A model generated the notes under the pieces. The model was given only the letters and a program-made list of their open reading frames with translations. It was not told the origin of the DNA and did no database searches. From positions 25,260,147-25,324,146 of the forward strand of contig CM034243.1 in NCBI GenBank assembly GCA_019916065.1: a DNA stretch of 64,000 nucleotides, in the 5' to 3' direction. Every line of letters starts with the position of its first letter. Position 1 is the stretch's first letter. This DNA comes from Vitellaria paradoxa. Taxonomy: Eukaryota; Streptophyta; Magnoliopsida; Ericales; Sapotaceae. Both the position numbers and the translations under genes were made by a program. Shown piece after piece: positions 44,677-57,900 of the stretch.

Positions 44677-47600
44677 ATGGGAAGAGATGCCACAGGTATA
44701 CGCATTGACAAGAAGCCAAATGCTGGCAAAGTGAATTCAAACAGCATTTCTAATGACAGGGTTCGTGTTTCTCCCAAACTTTTGGGGCTAAGTGGTAAAG
44801 CAAAGGATGATGAGACAGAGGGTCATATTACAGCTGACACACTTGTGGAAGAATGTCATGTGAAGCAAGATGTATTAGGTGTTAAAAGTACTAATTGTGA
44901 TGCTGGTTTGCCCGAGGGCAAAACCTTAAATCATGAAGCTCAGAAATCAAGTGACAAGAAGTTGAGCTCACCCATCAAGGGAAATGTTCCAACAAAGGAC
45001 GCTGATTTGCATCCCCCTACTCTTGAAATTGAGAAGAAGGTTTCAACTGAAACTCATCCTGCTGGGGCTGAAACTGGTGTTGGTGGGAATTGTCCAACCA
45101 ATGCTAATGATTTCCATTCCCTCAAAACTGCAAAAAAATCACAGGTAAGTGAATCACTTAAGCTTGTAATCTATTTGATATCATTATCTCTTTCCTTTAT
45201 AAAATATAAATGGAAAGTTCTGAACCAGTAGGTGTGCATGCAATTACAATCATCAACTTGATGAAGCTAGTCATTTACGGTATGTTTGGAGTGAGGATTT
45301 AGTGAGGGAAAAGAAAAGAGTAGGGAAAAGTAAAGGGAAAAGGGGAAGTGAACATAAAATCTCAAATAGATTTTCTTATATGAATAGATCAAATATAAGA
45401 AAATAAAAGATGTTCATCAATTAATTAGTTTTCTAATTTAATTATTTTCAATTTCTAAATCCCATGTGTTTTCCTTTCCATTTTCCATGACAAATCCATC
45501 TTGAGAAGAGATTTTGAACTCTTATCCCTTTCCTTTTCTCTTGACAATCCTTGATCCAAACATAGCCTTTAGGTTGGTTTAAGGTCAAAGAAAGTCAATT
45601 TGTGTCAGGCCCGACATACAAAATTCTTAAGTTAGATGGTTTTTTGCTTTTATGTTTATGTTCATTGCTAGTTCTGGTTTCTTAATTCATTTTTTGGAGT
45701 TGATGTGAAACATGTGAATAGACATGAAGTCAAGAAGCAAAATATTGTTTCTTTTCTATTGAAATGGTTGAAACTTTTCTATTTAAGAATTGACCAAAAT
45801 GAAACGCTAGTGGAATAATAATTCTAATGCTTACATTGAAATATAACTAGTCATGCTGAATACAAAATAATATATTAAAATAGTAGGTTGTTTAATTAAT
45901 TTATTATTATGTGTTCATAAATCTAGATCAATATCAATTTATGTTTCTAACCATTTCCATGTCTTTCCATATTTTTGTGTGGCGTTTGAAAAATTTTAGG
46001 GGCATTTTTTAAACATTGCTGAACAGTTTCTGTTTTTGTACTATGTTAAACTAGCTATCAAAATGAAATTTTGATCCTTGGGTGGAGTTGATTTGTTTGT
46101 TACTTTGATGGATTAGATGAGGATCAAAACTTTTACAATATTCAATAAATTGTCTTCCTGAAGGAAAATAAATGACAACTTTTATGCTTTGAATCCTTCA
46201 TAGTAACCATCATGCTTTTCATTTCAGCTTCAGTAAAATTATTCTGTTCCCAATCGTTTCCTTGATGGAGCTTTGGGTTTGAAATTGTCAAAAGCAGAGC
46301 GGGCAATTTGTACAACAAAACTGCTTTAGGAATTTGGACAGAAAATCAGTGACACCATTGTATGATATAATTAGCAGTGACGCCAGATTCATAAAGTTTA
46401 ATCTATAAATTATAATTATATAAAAATAAATTATTGAATAGTTCTATAAATAAATTATGTTTTTGGATACTTCTAATATTGAGAGGATTAATACTGGGTA
46501 ATAGAAATGAGTGAAGAATTTTAATAGTGGCACTTGACTTTTCTTTTTTTGTCGGGATTTATTTTTGAAAATTAAATATTTGGAAGTTCAGAAACTTTCT
46601 TTAATTAATGTCTTTCAATTGGAAGCTTAAAGCTTAAGATAATTAAAATTTAAATAATGCTATGTTCACAAACAAAATGTGCAAATTTCTTTACAAACTG
46701 ACGGGATAGTTTACTGATAGCGTAAAATTTTAACAAACATCAATGCAAATTGTTGTGATACCAATGACAAGATTGACGCACCACTTTGTTAGAATTTTTT
46801 GTACACTTTGGTTGTACATCTAGCATTTTCTTTAAACTTTGTTATTGGGTATGTATTCCACTCTTTCATAAATGTATCTTTAACTTTCAAAGAAAGTTTT
46901 GAGAGCTTCAAAAACTTCTTGGAAAATAGAATATTAAAAATTTTTGAGTAAATTACACATAAATCCCCTAAATATTTAGTTAATTGCACTTAGCTCTGTG
47001 AACATTAAAAAATTACAGTGACCTCCCTTATTTTGAGAAGTTAATAACATGCAACCCTTTCCGTTAGTTTGGAGCTAACTCTGTTAAAATATTTGGTGTA
47101 AGGACAATTTTACCCTCAACTTAATTAATTAATTACAAATAAAATATAAATATATGCATAGATATACAAATTGTAAAATGTATATATGTATATGTAATAG
47201 CAACGGTGGCCTATCCGACAGCGAGAGAAGGCCTGGCTTCGATGGCGGCGGTTTCTCTCTCCGTCTCTCTCACTACTTTTGTTGGAGTTCGTCACCGAAG
47301 TGTTTGATTTCAAATAACCCGTTGGGACCCACCCTAAGAGAAATGGAACCCCTTCAATTGATGGAATCTTTCCTAGCTCGGCATCACCCTTAGACAGTAA
47401 CCCCTTCAATTGATCCAAAGTAGTGATCGTCTTCCTAATTTCCAACCCCTGCACTTTCTTCTTAAACCCACCATAATTCGTGGGCATTTCTTCCAATTTG
47501 AGTGACAAATCATCAACATGGAATGGAGTACTTCCCAGAAGTACTTCACTTCAACACCTTCGTCCTCCACTGCCAATGTTGTTAAAATCGGGATTTTACC

Positions 47601-50600
47601 TAAAATCGGTCGAGGGGTTGTAAAATCGAATCGTAAAATCGTAAGATTTTACTTACAACTTAAATTTTGAAATCATAGTCTGTATAACATAATATTTTAA
47701 CATTTAGAACTTTCAATTTGATACGATCTTGTCGTTTGAGTGGAAAAACACTCACTTTATGACTAGTAATGTGGGTTCGAATCCCACCATGATCCTTCTA
47801 TTAATTCACTACACCAAAACCAAACCAAACCAAGCATTTTTCCACTAGGTGGGGTCGGCTATATGGATTTGTCGACGCCAATTAGATCTGTTTAGGGGCA
47901 TGTCCTCTGATAAATCTAGGTAGGTCAGGTCATGTTTAATGGTTTCTTTCCGGCTTCTCTTGGGTCTTCCTCTACCTCTCCTACTCCTGGCAATCTCCAT
48001 ACTTTCACACCTTCTAACAGGTGCCTCTGCTGGACGCCTTCTAATATGGCCAAATCATCTTTATCGGTTTTCTCTCATTTTATCTTCAATCGGTGCTATT
48101 CCTACTTTGCCCCTAATCTCCTCGTTCCTAATCCTATCTTTCCTTGTAATCCCGCACATCCACCTTAGCATCCTCATTTCTGCAACTGTCATCTTCTGAC
48201 CATGATTATGCTTTACTGCCCAACACTCTGATCCATATAGCAACGCTGGTCTAACCGCTACCTTATAATACTTTCCTTTCACCTTGAGGGGGATTTTTTG
48301 GTAGCACAAAACCCCTGAAGCACTCCTCCATTTAGTCCACCCAACTTGAATCCTGTGACTTACATCAGTATCAATCCCTCCATCTTGTTGCACCATAGAT
48401 CCAAGGTACCTAAATTTATCTTTCTCTACAATCTTTTGTGTGCCTAAATTTATTTCTATACTACTCGTTATCCTACTTTGACTAAACTTACATTCCATAT
48501 ATTCCGTCTTGCATTGGCTTAGCCGAAACCTTTTTGTCTCTAACGTATCCCGCCACAATTCTAGCTTAGCATTCACTCATTCTCTTGTCTTATCTACTAA
48601 AATAATATCATCTGCAAATAGCATACACCACGGCACCTCATCCTGAATATGTCTTGTAATCTCATCCATAACTAAAGTAAACAAGTACGGGCTTAACGCT
48701 GAGCCTTGATGTAAACCAATCGTGATAGGGAACTCATTAGTCTCTCCACCAGTTGTTCGTATAGATGTCATGGCTCTATCATACATGTCTTTTATCGCCT
48801 CAATATATGCGACACACACTCCTTTCTTTTCCAATACTCTCCATAGAATCTCCCTAGGATCCCGATCATATGCCTTCTCTAAATCGATGAACACCATATG
48901 TAAATCTTTTTGACCTTCTCTATACTGTTCCATTAACCTCCTCAAGAGAAAGATAGCCTCCATGGTTGATCTTCCAGGCATGAAACCAAATTGGTTCTTT
49001 GAAACGTTTGTTGTCCGTCTTAGTCTTCTCTCAATAACTCTCTCCCATAATTTCATCGTATGGCTCATCAATTTAATCCTTCGGTAGTTCGCACAGTTCT
49101 GAATATCTCATTTGTTCTTGTATATGGGTATAAGGATACTTTTCTTCTATGCATCAGGCATCTTTTTGCTCTTTAGCACTACATTAAAAAGTTTTGTCAA
49201 CCAACTTATGCCATCCTCTCCTAAGCACCTCCAAACCTCAATAGGGATATCATCTGGCCCAACCGCTTTCCCATTCTTCATTCTTTTTAATACTTCTTTT
49301 ACTTCTTCCCTACTGATTCTCCTATAGAACATAAAAAAATAAAATATAAAAAAAACTAATATAAAAGAAAAAAATTCAAGATTAATATGAAAATATATTC
49401 TATAACACAAACTTGAAAGTCTAAACCTCAAAGAAAATAACAAAAGTCTTCCAAACACACAAGTTACACAACCAATAGAATTTTTGCTGGGTCTCTCTTT
49501 GCTTGTCCTTCGTTTTTCCTTTGCGTGGCTGCACAGGCTTGCACATAATCCACAGATTAATTACTTTTACAGTTGAGTCTTCTTTTGGCCGTGTGAGGGT
49601 TTTAACCCAATTTGGCTTTTTACAATTCTACCCCTCTTAATTAGTTGTAACTACAAAAAAAACCTTAACTTTTTAAAATCGTTAAAATCGTAAAATCGTA
49701 AGTAAAATCGGGATTTTACCGATTTTACCCCATAAAATCACTTTTTCACCGATTTTACTCCCAAAATCGATTTTGATGCGATTTAACAAGGTCTTGCTTT
49801 GTAACATTGTAAAATTGTACGATTTTACGATTTAAATCGTGATTTTAACAACATTGTTCACCGCCACCTCAATCTTCTTCTCCGCCTCAATTGATTCAAT
49901 CTCCTCCATGTCTTCTTGAGATCCAAAACTGATTCAATCAAGAATGCTATGCGGTACAGCCTGGTCTTATCGAAGATGATTTCCTGTAGTCTCATTGTTG
50001 GCCGAATTGAAGCACTCATTGTCTAGAACTTGGAGATCATTGTGGACTTGAAGAACAGCTTTGCAGGGGAGAGAGAGGAAGAGATTTTGGGAGGAAGGAT
50101 AAGGTGGGTTTGGAGGATTGTAGAGAGAGAAAGAGAGAGAGAAGCAGTTTGGTAAGGCGAGGCACTGTTATATTCTTCATTGTCCTGTTTCTGATTCATC
50201 ATCTAATAAATCTAGTTGAAGAAGCTTTGAAGCCGAGGGCTGTCATGCCATTTCTTGCCCCCAGAATGATGGATCTTCCTCGGGTGCAACTGTCATCTTC
50301 TACTTGAACTCTTATGTAAATATATTTTGTGTGTGTATGTTTGAACTAGGAGAATTAGGTTTAGGAACGAACAATTTGATGATAGGTCGTATTGTTCGGA
50401 TATAAAATGAATTGAAATTAAGATTAAATGGCGAGCTAGTTTTGCTCCTCTAGTTGGGTTTTGCTTGCAAACCCACTTGCTATTGTTCCTTCTCCAAACT
50501 TATCTGCATATAGGGTGTCTCGTCTCCTTAAACTTCTTCCGCTTGGCTCCCTTCTTTGGCTGATTCGACGCCAGTATGATTTCTTCATTGGAATGGAGCT

Positions 50601-53600
50601 GCCGCCTCTTCCTTCGCTGTCGGTGGGTTTGTTTTGAGTTATAGTTTTTTTTATTTTATTTTAATGGTAAGTGCTTTGGGTTTTAATTACCCAAAAAAAA
50701 AAAAAAATAAATAAATAAAAGTGTTTTGGGCTTCATTTAAGGGTATTTTTCTATTTTTTGTAAAAAATTTTGTTGACTGATTGACATTTACACTTCCGTT
50801 AAAATTTAACGGTTCAAACTAATTGAGGGGGTCTATGTGTAAGCAACTTTTCAAAATAAGGGAGGTCATTATAATTTTTTAGATGTTGAGGGGTCCAAGT
50901 ATAATTACACAAAAGTTTAGGGGGTCTATGTGTAATTTATCCAAAATTTTTAGGAGGAATTTAGAAAGTCACGTAAATTTAAAGGTAGAAACATCTACTA
51001 TTTTGTAGAATTTGAATGTTTTTATTTTTTTCTTGAAATTCATCAATTTAGTATAATTAATTTCCAAGAAAGGTTGACGGTTGAAAAACTTTTTGAAATA
51101 AACTACTAAAAGTTGAAGGAAGAAATGAGAGTGTAAGAGAATTAATTTTCCCTACCTCTCGTGCAATGTATGTATAACTAGAGATACACGAAATTATGAG
51201 ATAAAATACACCCAAATCTAACCATATCTAATCATTTCAAATCCATCCAAATATAACCACATCATATATCTTAATGTGCACCCTCAAGTTGGAGCATACA
51301 AATCATAAATGCTTAATTTAGAAGATAGACTCTGTAAAGAAGGACAAGATAATGGCTTACTAAAAAGATAAACCAACTAGGAAGACAATCAAATAAAGGG
51401 AGTGCACAATTCCTTGCAATGCAACAAATCGCGAATGAAGTGCAATCAATCTCAATATACTTGGTACACTTTTGGAACCTAAGATTGTTTGCAATAAAAT
51501 TAACAGCTTGATTGACACAATGCTCATACTTCGGAGTTGGAACATCCATACCAGAGTCGTGAAGAACAAATCGAACTCAAAGCATTTATGATTCAATATA
51601 AGCCATGGCACGATACTTAGTATTTGTATTCACTTTATTGGCTTTTGCTATGCTAGGTCACCAAATTACCCCCAACAAAGGTGCAATAACCGGAGATAGA
51701 ATGATGATCATTACAACTCCTTGTCCAATCAGTATCGCTGTAACTAGTTACTGGCAAAAAGGAGGAGGGACAATAAAGAAGAACTAGACTAGGAGATTAT
51801 TTCAAATATTGTATCCAGTAAATAGCCTCAAAATGTGGAAGCCGTGGGGCATACATAAATTGATTGACCACACCCCCAACAAAGGTAATGTCTGGATGAG
51901 TGATAGTAAGATAGATGAACTTCACACCCCCAACAAGGTAATGTCTGGATGAGTGATAGTAAGATAGATGAACTTCTCACAAATCGGCAATAACTGGCTA
52001 GCATTAAGAAGGAGATCTTCGGAAGTATCATCCAATTTAGTGAGCAATCCATAGGCGTATTAGTAGGACGGGCACTTACAAAACTACTCTAAAAAAGTAG
52101 ATTTGGCTTTGAAAAGAAGGAGAAGGAAGAGGGGTGGGTTCCCACATTTGATTCTGGTAGAAAGCACTCATTTCTTTGTATGAATAAGAGAAAAGTAGTA
52201 ATAGTATGAAAAGTACAAGTGTGTTTACCTTTTTGTAAAGTAATAGATAAGTTCTGGGTAAAATTAGACGAGGCAGATGACATAGGAATATCAAATGAAG
52301 AGGGAGGATCAGTGGGCAAGCTAAGGATAACTTGTCTATCACGATCACGCTGGTAAACTCTTAGTGGGATAGCATAAGACTTAGAAGAAGTGTCTGGGGG
52401 CTAGAGGTGGTAGAGGGCCCAAATGTGTTGGGAGACCTAGAAGTCTCAAGAGGTCTACATGCAGACGAGGACAAGGAATATATACTGATGAGAGAGAAGC
52501 TGAAAAGGTAGGAGAAGGTGCCTCCTCACAATTAGTAATACGATCAAAGCGCAGAGTATCACTCACCACAAGGCGAGAAGAACGTAGTAGACTCAAAAAA
52601 GGTAAATCAGCATTCACAAAGTAACAGCGAGAGGAAAATTGGTAACACCGATAACCCTTCTGAGTGTGAGAGTATTCTAGGAATATGTACTTATGAGAAC
52701 GAGGTGAAAAGTTATCTTGACCAGGATTTAGAGTATGTACAAAGGCAACACAACTAAAGATAAGCTGGCATAGGAAGAGAGGGAAAACGATTAGGGTAAA
52801 GAATAGGAAAGGGGGACCTACTAGACAAGTTAGATTTTAGGATATATGCGTATTTGAATTTATCCTTCCTCAAAGGAAAGTCTTGACCATTTAGCTTCTT
52901 AGGGGTGATGGAACGAGGAACATCATTGGCTTTCAAAATGACTGATTATGGTGGTATTTGAACAGATGAATACTTAGTTTTCGGCTTTAACATAATAAAG
53001 AATCAATACAGGAGCACCCAAATCAACGGAAGTAACAAATTTTCAAGCAAAATCCAAATGTCAATGCAGAAATAATGCAAAACCTCGAGTCAATCAATAA
53101 ATCAGATGAACAGAAACAAACAAGATTAGATCACGCTCCAATTAGTCAACAAAATGGCCAAGCAAGAAAGGGTGAGACCAAATCACAATCAATGTACTTA
53201 CCAACAAAAGAAAAAAAAAAATCACAATCAATGCAGTAAAGTGTCACAAACTGGGGTTTTCATGGATAAAAGAGGCATCATGAGCAAGTAGATAGACATT
53301 GGTGGAATCATTGACAAAACAGGCTATGCTTCAATCACGGACAATTGTCAAAACAACTTAAAAACTATTGAACAAGAGCGGGAAGGGGTCTATCTACATC
53401 AGGGGACCTCTGCCAAAAGTTGTTGGACTGCTGTCAGTAAGGCATGCATTGTCATGCATATGAAAAGGTTGGGCATGTGGAATCTAGGTCTGAGGTACCT
53501 ACTTGTGCATGGAAGTGTGTTTGATCTCAGATGACGGTGGGCCTTCTTGAGTTATGGTCACTGGTTATTGATGGTGCTGATGGAGGTGTCGATGGACCGT

Positions 53601-54963
53601 TTTGACAACGGGGCTGACAACCAGAGTTGCTCAGACAACAGCTGGCAGCGACAGCAGCTAGTGTTTTCTGATTGAGGATATTTTTTTTTTTTGGGGATCT
53701 TGCATTGCTTTCAAATTATAGAGAAAATGGGAGTGGCAGAGAATTAATTTTCCTATATATCTTGCAATGTATTTATAATTAGAGATACACGAAATTAGAA
53801 AATAAGATACACCCAAATATAATCATATCTAATAATATCAAATCCACCCAAATCTAACACATCATATATCCTAGCACTAAATATACTTATCAAAATTATA
53901 TATCCTAACACTAAATATAAAATTTAAATTATTTTTGTTATTTTAGTTAGAAAATTGAGAATGATGGGGGATATATATATCAAGTGCCATGTGCCTTTCG
54001 TTTTGGTTAAATTTTTAAAAGTTTAGGATTCATGGTTTGAAGGGTTCACAAAACTCATGTTGCTATAGCATTTAGGAGTGTGAACTTGGAAAGCATGCTT
54101 ATCTTGAGAATTTTGCATTTGTACCAGGCAAATTCTCCTCTGGTATCAAGGAAGTCACTGCAACCTGATAACAAAAAGCATTTTGATGAGGATGATAATT
54201 GGTCTGTGGCTTCGTCGTATCCTTTGTTGCTGTCCAGATTTGAGCATTTTCTTTTTCTTTTCACATTCAGTCTGAGTAGTATCTGTTGTTACTATTTTAA
54301 ATTGTATATGCCCTTAGCCTTTCATAGTGCTGCAACATCTGTCCGGACAGCCAAATTTAGGACCACTGTCCCAGTAGGTCCTGTATTTAAATGTGTTGAT
54401 CGCGCGGAGAAACGTAGAGAGGTATTTCCAAATCAAACATTTGAGTATGGAGGAGCTTTTTGTAATAATTTTTTAATCTATGGTATTTATATTGCCACAC
54501 GGCACACACGGCAGTTTCTTTCTTTCCCTTTTTCTTTATTTTTGTTTTTTTTTATTTTATGTTGTAGTTTTACACTAAGCTGGGGGCAAAACATCAAGCT
54601 CTGGAGGCAGAGAAATTGGAATATGAAGCTAGGACAAAGGTACTCTCATTTGTGTGTGTGTATATATTATTTTACTGTTGCCTTTGTGCTTCTTTTGCAC
54701 ATTGTAGTTGCACTTGAAAGTACTTACCAGATAGTAAGTAATTTCTTGTTGAATAACTATATGTACCATCTTTTCTTTATCCTTATCATATTTTCTAATT
54801 TTCTAGGAGGAGGAAGATGCAGCTATAAAGCAGCTTAGAAAGACCATGATGTATAAAGCAAATCCAGTCCCTAGCTTTTATCAGGAAGGGCCTCCACCCA
54901 AGCCTGAACTTAAAAAGGTACTTAATTTGGACTTTTCATCTATAGGCACCGTTTGGCATCTCC

Positions 54964-54994
<31 letters not shown>

Positions 54995-57900
54995 AAAAAC
55001 TTCTAAAAACTTTTATCACATCAACTTTTTTATTTCACTGCATGCATTACGAATTCACAACTTTTCTCATTTTTTATCACTCCAAACACACACATAATGA
55101 CATAAACATTGGACCAGGGAGTAAAATTGGAAAATCCATGTAAGCCTAAAAGAGATCGTTAGTATTGCAGCTGAGCTTACAAGTGGCCTAGGCAACCTTG
55201 TTTTGCTAAGATTCTGAGAGTTTGAGTTGCAGTTGATCTTAATGCACCTTTGATAGCTGGTTTAAGGCTTGTTCTATTTATATTTTGCCAGCTAGGGTTT
55301 TTAGATTCTTCCTTTTTAGGATGTGGGTTTCATCCCCTTGGTGCCCTTTAATTCACTCGGTTTTACCTATAAAATATTGCCAAGTTGTGCCTTATTTCAC
55401 GGTCTTTTTTGAGCTTGCTGAGCAAACTTAAGACTAGACTTCACGTTAAAATATTGTGCTTTTGGGAAGATTGCTTTCGATTACAACGTTGTAACAAATT
55501 AGGGAAACTATTGAAATTTTTGCTTTATTTTAATTATATTTCTTAAGCATATTGTCACTGCACTTTTATGACACTTAAAAAAACTGACTAGTCATGAGCA
55601 TACCCCATATTCCTATTGTATTATGCAAAATTTGTTTGTTAAGATATGGGATTGGATAAAATCAGAGATTTGGTGTGTTTTACTGGTTAATGAGCTTTGT
55701 TTCACCTTTAAATCGCTTCACCTAAGTGATTCTTGTGTAGCTCACTTTATTTGTGGTCCTATACATAATTGGTATGCAAGTTATTGCTAGTTGAGGACAT
55801 GTTATCCCAGCTGCACTCGGCAAAACTATGGTGTGTGATGTGAGCTTCAAGGAGCAGTTTCTTTGTCCATGCATAGTATGCATAGAAGTCCCTTAATACT
55901 CATTAGTGCAGCTCTTGGGAGAAATGTTTCTTGATGGTAGAGCTGGCAAATAAGCGGGTTTGGTTGGGTTTGGGTTGGGTCATAAACGGGTTGTAATTAA
56001 ATAGGTTGAACCCAATTACCCCATTTTAATAATGGGTTATTATTGAACGGGTTGAATATGGGTTATATTAAACCCGCAAACCCAACTATACCCATTTAAT
56101 AACGTTTTGGTTTTTAATTAATATTTAATTTGGTAATAAATAATTTAATTGATTTAAAATTTTTAAGACATTAAGGCCCCATTTAGTAATGTTTATATTT
56201 ATTATTTTTTTGTTTATATTTACAAATTTTTGAAAACAGGTAGCAAAAAATATGTTTATTAAATTTGTTTTTATTTTTTTGTTTCCCAAAAAAATGAAAG
56301 CTTAAACGGAAAAATTTAAACAAAAAAGTTGATTTGACTCTTTTTTTTCTTGTTACAAATATTTAGTCAATTTTAACACTTTGTCCATTTTTGTTGTATC
56401 ACATTAAAATGAATTATTTTATTCAAATATTTTATTAGACTAAAATTATTTCTAATAAAAAATATAATTAATTTAATTTAATTTAATTAATTTAAAAAAA
56501 TAAACTATGTAAATGAATTAAATTTAAAAATAAATAATATAACTCACATAATATAAATGAATTAATTAAATTAAAAAATAAATAATACAATTGAGTTAAT
56601 TAAATTAAATTAATATTAATTAAATTATTTAATTTAATTAATTCAACTAATACGAAATAAATTTTATTAAATTAGTTTTAACAAATAATATAATTAAATT
56701 AATTAAATTTTTTTAGAAATAATTAATATAATTGAAATAATTAAAATAAATTAAATAAATATCAATTTAATTCTTTAATTTAATTTATTTAATTAAATTA
56801 ATATGAAAAATATTTTATTAAATTATTTTTAATAAATAATATAATTAAAATAATTTAATATATTTAATTTAATTTAATTAAAGAGTAATAGCATAAATTT
56901 TTCACAGCCCCCAAATGCTATTCAGTATTCAGTGGCGTAAAATAAATCAACAATTGAAAAAAAAAGGAGAAAAAAAGGGAAAAAAACAAACCATGAATTA
57001 TGGCTTGAACCAAACATACGTGATCAACACTGGGTGTGAAGGCCTCCGTTCATAATTGACTATTAAATTACAAATATGAAAACAGATTCATATATATATA
57101 TATATATAGAGACACACGCACACATGCATGCATATTGGAAAAGATAAGCATCCTTCTTGATTGCCCTCTCATGTGCAGAGAAGGTTGAGTTGGCGAGAAT
57201 AGTCACACAGTGTGACTATGTGTGAGAGAAAGAGAAGGTTTTTAATCGAGTGTTAACGGGTTTGTATGATAACCCAATTAAACCCACTTAATAATTGGGT
57301 AATTTATCTTTGACCTGTTTAATTATTTTAATTAACTCAAAACCATTTAACTCTGATTTAATTGGGCGGGTTTAGGGATACAAGTTAGATTTGCCACCTC
57401 TACTTGATGGTAACTGACCGCCTCACAAATATGCAGTAAAAACAACCTCCAAGTATAAAGGTGTGCGGTATAGTTTTACCTAGTGAGATCAAGATCATAT
57501 CTATAGGGAACTATAAATGAAACCTAGGGTTTCTAAGTTTATAAGTTCTTCTAACTCCTGTTTTCTTTTTAGAAACAATAAAAATAAACTTGGATTTTTG
57601 GTTTTGAGAGGTTTGATTTTTGAACTATGAACTACTTAACAATAAATTAAAATACAAGTAATTAAACTGAGTTAGAAAAGAAGCAACTAAGAAAACAATT
57701 CCAAACTAATTAAAAGCAATTAAGAGATTCAAAGTAAATTAAGCCAAAACAATGTAAAGAGTAAACTAGGGTTTTGAACGATATAAGTAAAGAACTTGAT
57801 CCAACCGACAAATCTGGCTAAATACCTTACTCTTATGTTTGGATATGATTACTATCTCAGTTTATAGCTCATGTTTAGGAAAAGTAACCTGAAAGGATTT

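Larger units (their letters stand above)
46938..50955. mobile_element. Long-TIR element carrying a gene fragment (Pack-MULE candidate)
   Basis: About 170 bp at the left end (46938-47110) and about 200 bp at the right end (50745-50955) are inverted copies. Shared words in order are TAAATTACACATA, CCCCTAAA, AAAAAATTA, TGACCTCCCTTATTTTGA and a TTAGTTTG-GAGCTAAC region. TIRs of this length suggest a Mutator-like element. No clean 9-bp target duplication is seen. It encodes no transposase. Inside, on the minus strand, lie fragments of an unidentified gene split by another element (47574-49856). Removing that leaves about 1.7 kb. Confidence 0.7.

Noticed and set aside
54080..54838. 252-residue continuous frame
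   Set aside because: It reads through exon 3, exon 4 and introns of the WVD2-like gene; the conserved protein follows splice sites instead.
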